Source: CAYMLQ01 sp964390795
Lineage (GTDB): Bacteria; Verrucomicrobiota; Kiritimatiellia; RFP12; UBA1067
Reading direction: 5' to 3'
Assembly (NCBI GenBank): GCA_964390795.1
Contig: CAYMLQ010000078.1
Coordinates: forward strand, 1 to 18,326
Length of the DNA stretch: 18,326 bases
The translations under genes and the position numbers were made by a program. Under the pieces are notes generated by a model. It was not told the DNA's origin, did no database searches, and worked only from the letters and a program-made list of their open reading frames with translations. Below are positions 1-5,715 of this stretch, piece by piece; position 1 is the stretch's first letter; each line of letters begins with the position of its first letter.

Positions 1-38
1 GCCAGCAGTCCACCCCACTTTTGAAAAGCGTGCATTTC

Positions 39-71
39 ATTTTGCACTTCGCCCCGACGGATTTTGCGTTC
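39..71 (+). promoter_or_regulatory. Paired TTTTGC elements 22 bp apart upstream of aroF
   Basis: ATTTTGCAC (39-47) and ATTTTGCGT (61-69) start exactly 22 bp apart, about two helical turns. The proximal copy lies 19 bp before a -35-like hexamer. Pairs with the same 22-bp spacing occur at 13850-13882 and 17963-17996. The layout suggests an activator or operator pair. The binding protein is unknown and no regulator gene is in the window. Confidence 0.5.
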
Positions 72-79
72 ATCGATGC

Positions 80-109
80 TTGCTTGACCGGCCAAACATG
101 CGCTATACT
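80..109 (+). promoter_or_regulatory. Probable sigma70-type promoter of the aroF-ccsA operon
   Basis: A -10 TATACT (104-109) lies 18 bp after a weak -35 TTGCTT (80-85). TTGACC (84-89) is a better hexamer but leaves only 14 bp. The expected transcript start is near 116, giving a leader of about 70 nt before the ATG at 187. The weak -35 directly below the paired elements at 39-71 fits an activated promoter. Confidence 0.5.
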
Positions 110-186
110 CACTCAACAATAACGCTATGAGACGATTTTGAGGCGGGCCGATCCTGGGGGACGCGGGCAGCCGGGAGACGTTTCTT

Positions 187-1026
187 ATGCGGTTATGGCC
201 GGATTGTGTGAGCACCATGAGATTTGAAAAAAAAAGCGCGGAGGCGGGGGGAGGGCTGGTCGATGTCAGCGGCGTCGTGTTTGGCGGCCCGAAACTGGTG
301 CTGATCGCGGGCCCTTGCACGGTCGAAAGCCGTGACCAGATGATGGAGATCGCCGGCGCGGTGAAGGAAGCGGGCGCCTCCATGCTGAGGGGGGGCGCCT
401 ATAAGCCGCGCTCTTCTCCGTATGCTTTTCAGGGGCTGTGCGAGAAGGGTCTCGAAATCCTGGCCGAGGTGCGTGAGCGCACGGGGTTGCCGGTGGTGAC
501 GGAGGTGCTCGAGTGCGCGCACCTTGAGGCGGTTGCAGCCGTGGCGGACATGGTGCAGATCGGCTCGCGCAACATGCACAATTCGGTCTTGCTGCGAGCC
601 GCTGGCGCCTGCGGCAAGCCGGTGTTTCTCAAGCGCGGGATGAGCGCCCGGATCGAAGAGTTCCTGCTGGCGGCCGAATATATCCTGGAGGCGGGGTGTA
701 CGCGCTTGGTCCTGTGCGAACGCGGCATCCGCACGTTCGAGACGGCGACGCGGTTCACGCTGGATCTGAGCGCGGTTCCGCTCCTGAAGCAGCGGTCGTG
801 GATGCCGGTCGTGGTCGACCCCAGCCATGGCACAGGAGTGGCGTCGCTGGTGCCGGCCATGGCGTGTGCGGCGGTGGCGTGCGGGGCTGACGGGGTGATG
901 ATGGAGGTGCACGCGCATCCTGAGAAAGCGCTGTGCGACGGCGACCAGAGCGAGACGCCGGAGATGTTCTATCGGACGGTGAAGCAGTTGAAAGCCATCG
1001 CTGAGGCGGTCGGCAGGAACGTGTAG
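187..1026 (+). CDS. aroF: 3-deoxy-7-phosphoheptulonate (DAHP) synthase, type I-beta
   Basis: This cytoplasmic enzyme condenses phosphoenolpyruvate and erythrose 4-phosphate to DAHP, the first step of the shikimate pathway to chorismate. The 279 residues show the family blocks GPCTVES (42-48), GGAYKPRSSPYAFQG (69-83), QIGSRNMHN (124-132), KRGM (149-152), CERGIRTFE (177-185), DPSHGTG (211-217) and MMEVH (238-242). By homology with the Thermotoga enzyme the metal ligands are C44, H214, E240 and D251; all are present. Only about 30 residues precede the barrel, so there is no ferredoxin-like or chorismate mutase regulatory domain, and feedback control through such a domain is not expected. The ATG at 187 follows GGGAG with 9 nt spacing; an in-frame ATG at 217 has a poorer site. 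It is first in a run of five same-strand genes that includes a chorismatase-like gene, so it may supply a dedicated branch rather than bulk amino acid synthesis. Confidence 0.95.
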   Translation: MRLWPDCVSTMRFEKKSAEAGGGLVDVSGVVFGGPKLVLIAGPCTVESRDQMMEIAGAVKEAGASMLRGGAYKPRSSPYAFQGLCEKGLEILAEVRERTGLPVVTEVLECAHLEAVAAVADMVQIGSRNMHNSVLLRAAGACGKPVFLKRGMSARIEEFLLAAEYILEAGCTRLVLCERGIRTFETATRFTLDLSAVPLLKQRSWMPVVVDPSHGTGVASLVPAMACAAVACGADGVMMEVHAHPEKALCDGDQSETPEMFYRTVKQLKAIAEAVGRNV

Positions 1027-1093
1027 TGGCGAATCATCATTCGCCCGCTCAGAACGAAACAGCCTGCGCGCGTGCAGGTGAGGAGTGATAGGA

Positions 1094-3010
1094 ATGAACG
1101 CAGTGAAACGGGGTGTCTTGGGGTTCGTGTTGGCGGGCTGGGCGGGTGGCGTATATGCGGTCGCGTATCTTTCGCCCGAGTGCGTGGCGGTGGCCCCGGA
1201 CGGCAAGACGATGTATGTGACGGCGGCGACAGCAGGCAAGGTGTTGGTCTTCGACGTGGCCGGATCCAAGGTGTCGGGCGAATGGGCGTTTGCGTCCGGC
1301 GCGGGGCGTTCGGGCGGACTGCGGGCGTTTTTCGGGCAGGGCGGCGGCGCGGACCAGGGCACGGGGCCGAGCGGCGTGGCGGTGGCTGCGGACGGGACGG
1401 TGTACGTGACGGGCGGCGGCGTGGGCGGCAAGCTCTACAAGGTGAGCGCTGCGGGCAAGGTGCTGGGCGAGGTCGTGACCGGCCACACCCCCATGGCTCC
1501 GGTGATCGCTAAAGACGGCGCGACGGTCTACGTGCTCAACCGGTTCGACAACACGGTGGCCGCGGTGGACGCGGCCAAGCTGAAGGTCACGGGGCTGGTC
1601 GCCGTGCTGCGCGAGCCCCACGCGGCTGCGCTGGGCGCGGGCGGCAAGCTGTTGTTCGTGGCCAACCATCTGCCGTACAACAAGGCGACCGACGACGTGG
1701 TGGCGGCGTCGGTCTCCGTGATCGACGCGGCGACGTTCAAGGTGCTCAAGAACGTCATGCTGCCCAACGGCAGCACGGGCGTGCGCGGCATCGGCGCCAC
1801 TGCGGACGGCACATTCGTTTATGTGACCCACACGTTCGGGCGCTATCAGCTGCCGACCACGCAGCTCGAGCGAGGCTGGATGAACACGGCGGGGCTGAGC
1901 GTGTTCAACGGAGAGACGGGCGACTATGTGAATACGGCTCTGCTGGACGACGTGGATTTGGGCGCGGCCAACCCGTGGGGCGTAACGGTGTCGCCTGATG
2001 GCAAGAGCCTGATTGTGGCGCACGCGGGCACGCGTGAGATCAGCGTGATCGACCGCGAGGCGTTCCACGCGCGTCTGGAGAAGGCCGCCAAGAATGAGAA
2101 GGTGACCGAGGTAACCAAGTCTGCGGCGGACGTCCCGAACGACCTGTCGTTCCTGGTGACCATCCGGCGCCGCGTGAAAGTGGCTGGAGACGGGCCGCGC
2201 GGGGTGGCGGTGGCGGACGGCAGGATTTTCGCGGCGTGTTACTTCGCGGACGCGTTGGCCGAAATCAAGCTGGCCGACGCCGTGTTGCGGCCCGGCCTGT
2301 TGCCGCTGGGGCCGGCTGTGGATTTGAGCAAAGATCGCGTACGCCGCGGCGAAATGCTGTGGAACGACGGGTCGATGTGCTTCCAGCAGTGGCAGAGCTG
2401 CGCGAGCTGCCACCCGGACGGTCGCACCGACGGTTTGAATTGGGACCTGGTGAACGACGGCATCGGCAACCCGAAGCAGACAAAGAATATGATCTATTCT
2501 CACCTGACGCCGCCTTCGATGGTGACGGGCATCCGGCCGGACATGCAGACCGGTAACCGCAAGGGTATGACGCACATCCAGTTCGTCGTGCGGCCGGAAG
2601 AGGACGCGCTTTGCATCGACCACTACGTGATGTCGCTTACGCCGGTGCCGAGCCCCTATCTGGTGGACGGTGCGCTGTCGAAGCGTGCGAAGCAGGGCGA
2701 GAAGCTCTTCAAAAAGGCGGGTTGCGTTGAGTGTCATCCGACGAATAAGGACGGGCCGAAGGGCGAGCACCTGTTCACCAATCTGAAGAAATACGACCTC
2801 GGCTTAGGCGTGGGGAACGAGGAGGGCCGCGAGTTCGACACCACAACGTTGGTGGAGATGTGGCGATCGGCTCCGTATCTGTATGACGGGCGCGCGCTGA
2901 CCATGGCTGAGGTTCTGACGACCTGCAATCCGAAGGATTCGCACGGCGTCACGAAGAGCTTGTCGCCAGAGGAGGTTAACTCGCTGGCAGAATTTATCCT
3001 GTCGTTCTGA
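1094..3010 (+). CDS. Secreted YVTN-type beta-propeller fused to dihaem cytochrome c domain
   Basis: The protein has 638 residues. The N-terminus MNAVKRGVLGFVLAGWAG followed by a VYA-like cleavage site is a Sec signal peptide, so it should act in the periplasm. Residues about 22-405 carry repeated blade signatures such as VAVAPDGKTMYV and GVTVSPDGKSLIV, typical of YVTN/YncE-like propellers. The C-terminal third has two haem-binding CxxCH motifs, CASCH (436-440) and CVECH (544-548), plus WRSAPYLYDGRA (from 590), a signature of the dihaem cytochrome c peroxidase/MauG superfamily. Such proteins are redox enzymes or electron carriers; the substrate cannot be read from sequence. AGGAG (1081-1085) sits 8 nt before the ATG at 1094, while the GTG at 1085 overlaps that site, so 1094 is preferred. 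ResB and CcsA, needed for covalent haem attachment, are encoded two genes downstream. Confidence 0.88.
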   Translation: MNAVKRGVLGFVLAGWAGGVYAVAYLSPECVAVAPDGKTMYVTAATAGKVLVFDVAGSKVSGEWAFASGAGRSGGLRAFFGQGGGADQGTGPSGVAVAADGTVYVTGGGVGGKLYKVSAAGKVLGEVVTGHTPMAPVIAKDGATVYVLNRFDNTVAAVDAAKLKVTGLVAVLREPHAAALGAGGKLLFVANHLPYNKATDDVVAASVSVIDAATFKVLKNVMLPNGSTGVRGIGATADGTFVYVTHTFGRYQLPTTQLERGWMNTAGLSVFNGETGDYVNTALLDDVDLGAANPWGVTVSPDGKSLIVAHAGTREISVIDREAFHARLEKAAKNEKVTEVTKSAADVPNDLSFLVTIRRRVKVAGDGPRGVAVADGRIFAACYFADALAEIKLADAVLRPGLLPLGPAVDLSKDRVRRGEMLWNDGSMCFQQWQSCASCHPDGRTDGLNWDLVNDGIGNPKQTKNMIYSHLTPPSMVTGIRPDMQTGNRKGMTHIQFVVRPEEDALCIDHYVMSLTPVPSPYLVDGALSKRAKQGEKLFKKAGCVECHPTNKDGPKGEHLFTNLKKYDLGLGVGNEEGREFDTTTLVEMWRSAPYLYDGRALTMAEVLTTCNPKDSHGVTKSLSPEEVNSLAEFILSF

Positions 3011-3057
3011 GAAGAGGACGCATAGGCCGTTGTTGAAGTTGAACAGGGGGGCTGCGA

Positions 3058-4089
3058 ATGGGTGTCAGGGATGTTGTTGTGAACGGGGGCGTCACTCGCC
3101 GGCAAGAGATGGGGTTATTGGATGTCGCGCGGGGCGTGCCGGCGGTCGCCGCCGGTCGGGCCTTCTCGCAGACGGGCTGGGGCAGCCTCGATGAGTTGGC
3201 GCGGGCTGCGGTCGGCGCCAAGGGCACCGACGTGCCGCAGCTCTGGCTGTGCGGCACCGGCGCGCTGCCGCCGGTGTACCAGCGGCTGGTCGTCGAGGGC
3301 GCGGAGCCGCGGCTGATACGGCGCCACGGGTGTACGGTGGGCGTGCGCTACGAGGACGAACACGCCGAGTACTGCCTGCTGACCGGGGTTTTGCCAGCCG
3401 ATGTGAGCGCGTCGCGCGCCGCGCAGACCACGTCGGTTTTCGAGGGTATCGAGGATGCGCTGACCGATGCGGGGATGACGTTCGCGAACGTGGCGCGCAC
3501 CTGGCTCTACATGGACAAGATTTTGGAGTGGTACGACCCGTTCAACCGTGCGCGCGACGCGTTTTTCCACTCGCGCAAGGTGTACGACGGGCTGGTGCCC
3601 GCCAGCACCGGCATCGGCAGCGCCAACCTGTGCGGTTCGGCGATCACGGCGTGCGCGATCGCGGTCAAACCGAAGGGCGGACGCGTGACGGTGCAGGCGG
3701 TGGAGTCGCCGCTGCAGTGCTCGGCGCTCAGCTACCGCAGTTCGTTCAGCCGGGCCGTCGAGATCGCCACTCCGGAGTTCCGGACGCTGATGGTGTCGGG
3801 CACGGCCAGCATCGAGCCGGGCGGGGCGACCGCGTTTGTGGACGATGTGCCCCGGCAGATCCAGCTCACGATGGACGTGGTTGAGGCGATTCTGGTGTCG
3901 CGCGGAATGGGCTGGAAAGACGCCACGCGAGCGGTGATGTACCTGAAGCAGGCGTCATATATGGAGGTCTGGCAGGCGTGGCTCAAGGCGCGCGGCTTGG
4001 AGTCGATGCCGCTCGTGACGATCGAGGCGGACGTCTGCCGCGACGACCTGCTGGTCGAACTCGAGATCGACACGGTAAAACGGGTTTGA
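3058..4089 (+). CDS. Chorismatase-fold (FkbO/Hyg5/XanB2-like) protein
   Basis: This 343-residue protein shows no signal peptide. Against FkbO as I recall it, matching blocks run in order: ARTWLYMDKI (146-155) to FkbO's ARTWNYVSGI, PASTGIG (181-187) to PAATGIG, SGTASI (247-252) to SATAGI, and a final DVCRDDLLVELE (325-336) to DIAREDLLVEIE. Chorismatases hydrolyse chorismate to a dihydrobenzoate (FkbO) or to hydroxybenzoates (Hyg5, XanB2). The family's catalytic Glu would be E334. G248 and C327 occupy the two positions that, from memory, carry Gly and Cys in Hyg5 and Ala in FkbO; this favours a hydroxybenzoate producer. The first 60 residues match nothing I recognise. It begins 47 bp after the cytochrome gene, with a G-rich ribosome site (AGGGGG) near 3045-3050. 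A RidA/YjgF-family protein without chorismatase activity is the main alternative, since the two share a fold. Confidence 0.68.
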   Translation: MGVRDVVVNGGVTRRQEMGLLDVARGVPAVAAGRAFSQTGWGSLDELARAAVGAKGTDVPQLWLCGTGALPPVYQRLVVEGAEPRLIRRHGCTVGVRYEDEHAEYCLLTGVLPADVSASRAAQTTSVFEGIEDALTDAGMTFANVARTWLYMDKILEWYDPFNRARDAFFHSRKVYDGLVPASTGIGSANLCGSAITACAIAVKPKGGRVTVQAVESPLQCSALSYRSSFSRAVEIATPEFRTLMVSGTASIEPGGATAFVDDVPRQIQLTMDVVEAILVSRGMGWKDATRAVMYLKQASYMEVWQAWLKARGLESMPLVTIEADVCRDDLLVELEIDTVKRV

Positions 4090-4847
4090 AGCAAGTCCTC
4101 AACAGATGGCTTGGCCCCAGCGTCGCGGCCGGGCTGTGCGGGGTCATGGCCGTCGGCTCGGTGCTGCTGGCTTTTCTGGGGCCTGAGCGCTCCGGGGCGC
4201 TGATGTCGCGCCCGCCCCTGCTGGCGGTCACGGCGGCGCTGGCGTGCGGGCTGGCGTTCTCCGGCCTGCGTGCGGTCACGCGCCGCCGCTACGATTCCGC
4301 GCTGCTGCACGTGGGCTGCGCCTGCATCATGGCGGGGTGGCTGGCCGGGCGGGTGGCGGTGCTGACGAGTTCGGCCGAGCGGCCGGCCAGCGGCTATCTG
4401 TCGCTGGCCGATGGTTATGTCTCAAGCGAGCTTTCCGACGGGCGTCAGGTGGTGGGCAAAGTGCCCTTCAGCGTCCGCCTGATGAAGTTTACGATCGATC
4501 ACTACGAGGCCAGCCGGGCTGACCGCGACGCGGGGCGCATGCCGCCCGTCAAAGAGTACTGCAGTCTGGTGCTCATCACCGAGCCGGGCGGGAAGCCTTA
4601 CGCAAGGAAGGTGCGTGTCAATCACCCGGCCTACGTGTGCGGCTATGCCATTTACCAGAGCAGTTATCGGGAGGATGTCGACAGGTTTGGGCAGCCGGTG
4701 CTGGTCACCATCCTGCAGCTCATCCGCGATCCTGGCCTGCCGGTCGTCTATGCCGGGTTCGTGGTGCTGCTCGCCGGGGTGCTTCTGTTCGCCGTGCGCG
4801 TGCTTCGGGGCGGCAGTCGGGCAGGGGTCAAGGAGGTGTCGCCGTGA
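4086..4847 (+). CDS. resB: ResB-like cytochrome c biogenesis protein (short form)
   Basis: With CcsA, ResB forms the system II machinery that moves haem across the membrane and attaches it to CxxCH motifs of apocytochromes. The 253 residues have predicted membrane helices at about 12-31, 43-61, 73-92 and 218-239. Between the third and fourth lies a periplasmic region with ResB signatures KVPFSVRLMKFTIDHY (125-140) and VNHPAYVCGYAIYQSSY (178-194). It is shorter than classical ResB/Ccs1 (often over 400 residues), matching compact forms known from other phyla. No ATG lies near the expected N-terminus. The TTG at 4086 overlaps the preceding stop (TTGA) and puts the first helix right after a short basic start, so translational coupling is likely; an ATG at 4146 would cut into that helix. 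The gene end overlaps ccsA. Confidence 0.82.
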   Translation: MKQVLNRWLGPSVAAGLCGVMAVGSVLLAFLGPERSGALMSRPPLLAVTAALACGLAFSGLRAVTRRRYDSALLHVGCACIMAGWLAGRVAVLTSSAERPASGYLSLADGYVSSELSDGRQVVGKVPFSVRLMKFTIDHYEASRADRDAGRMPPVKEYCSLVLITEPGGKPYARKVRVNHPAYVCGYAIYQSSYREDVDRFGQPVLVTILQLIRDPGLPVVYAGFVVLLAGVLLFAVRVLRGGSRAGVKEVSP

Positions 4848-5641
4848 TGCTGAAAGACACCCCGCAGGGCGGGGTGATCTACCTGACCTTGGCGCTCTTC
4901 CTCGTGGCCGCCGTGCTGCTGCGCGGCAAGTTCAGGGCGGTCGGGCGAAACGTCTGGTTCTTGGGTTTCGTGTCGGCCGTGGCGTCCGTCGTTTATCGCG
5001 GCGTGCATACGGGGCACCCGCCGATGCAGAACCTCTTCGAGTTCTTCCTCTGCATGGCGGCGTTCCTCTGGCCGCTGTCGCTGCTGAGCCGCCGTCAGAC
5101 GGGGACTGACACCGATTTTCAGGACGCGCTGCTGGGGCTTCTGATCCTGTTTCCGGCGGGCTTCGTCTTCAGCGAAGAGGTGCGCCGGCTGCCGCCGGCG
5201 CTGCAGAGCCCGCTCTTTATCCCGCATGTGGGCAGCTATGTGGCGGGGTATGTGATGCTGGCGCGCGCCGCGCTCATGACGCTGCCGCTGCTGCGCGCGG
5301 GCGCGGGCGCGGGCGCGAATGCGGCGCGGGTGCGGCAGGCGGACGCGGCGTCGCGTCAGACGGCGGTCGTGGGGTTCGCCCTGCTGACGGTCGGACTGCT
5401 GCTGGGCTCGCTCTGGGGCAAGATCTGCTGGGGCCACTACTGGCAGTGGGATCCCAAGGAGATGTGGTCGCTGGCGACCTGGTTCGTGTACGGCGGCTAC
5501 TTCCACTACCGCCTGAAGGCCGGTCTTCGCAATCCGCGGGCGCTGGCGTTGCTGCTGTGGGTCGGCCTTCTTTTTGTGGTGCTGACGCTGACGTGGATCA
5601 ACGTCTCGCGGCTTTTCACCGGCATGCACTCCTACGCGTGA
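4847..5641 (+). CDS. ccsA: CcsA/CcsB-type cytochrome c biogenesis (haem handling) protein
   Basis: This 264-residue polytopic membrane protein carries the tryptophan-rich WWD signature WGHYWQWDPKEMWSLATW (195-212), which binds haem at the outer membrane face. Conserved histidines that typically ligate haem are visible in GHPPMQN (H57), PHVGSY (H127) and the terminal MHSYA (H261). About eight hydrophobic segments are present, the normal family size. The ATG at 4847 overlaps the resB stop (TGATG) and has AGGAGG at 4831-4836; a GTG at 4844 is an alternative start three bases upstream. It closes the five-gene run and its likely client is the dihaem protein at 1094-3010. A short GGGCGC tandem encodes AGAGAGA at 151-157. 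The last codons lie inside a 19-bp sequence repeated at 9719-9737. No convincing terminator follows. Confidence 0.93.
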   Translation: MLKDTPQGGVIYLTLALFLVAAVLLRGKFRAVGRNVWFLGFVSAVASVVYRGVHTGHPPMQNLFEFFLCMAAFLWPLSLLSRRQTGTDTDFQDALLGLLILFPAGFVFSEEVRRLPPALQSPLFIPHVGSYVAGYVMLARAALMTLPLLRAGAGAGANAARVRQADAASRQTAVVGFALLTVGLLLGSLWGKICWGHYWQWDPKEMWSLATWFVYGGYFHYRLKAGLRNPRALALLLWVGLLFVVLTLTWINVSRLFTGMHSYA

Positions 5642-5649
5642 TTGCGCAG
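5631..5649 (+). repeat. 19-bp direct repeat, copy 1 (3' end of ccsA)
   Basis: The sequence CCTACGCGTGATTGCGCAG is identical to 9719-9737 in the same orientation, 4088 bp away. This copy contains the ccsA stop codon (TGA, 5639-5641). Such an exact match is very unlikely by chance in a window this size. Confidence 0.85.
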
Positions 5650-5715
5650 GAACACCAACTCACGGCACGTCGTGGTCAGATGCCTCTTCCGCAAGCGGAA
5701 CTCGCGGTATCTTCG

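Noticed and set aside
1049..2770. A 573-codon minus-strand frame opposite the propeller-cytochrome gene
   Set aside because: The product is rich in His, Arg and Ala with no family resemblance; it mirrors the real gene's codon pattern.
5298..5319. The GGGCGC tandem in ccsA as a phase-variable repeat
   Set aside because: Only about three copies and a 6-bp period, so changes would keep the frame; it lies in a tolerant loop.
5642..5670. A regulatory pair built on the TTGCGCA in the 19-bp repeat
   Set aside because: No second TTGC element lies 22 bp away at either copy (5642 or 9730), and both lie at gene ends rather than upstream regions.
5687..5700. TTCCGC-AA-GCGGAA as a terminator for the ccsA operon
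   Set aside because: The stem is only six base pairs with a two-base loop and no T-tract follows.
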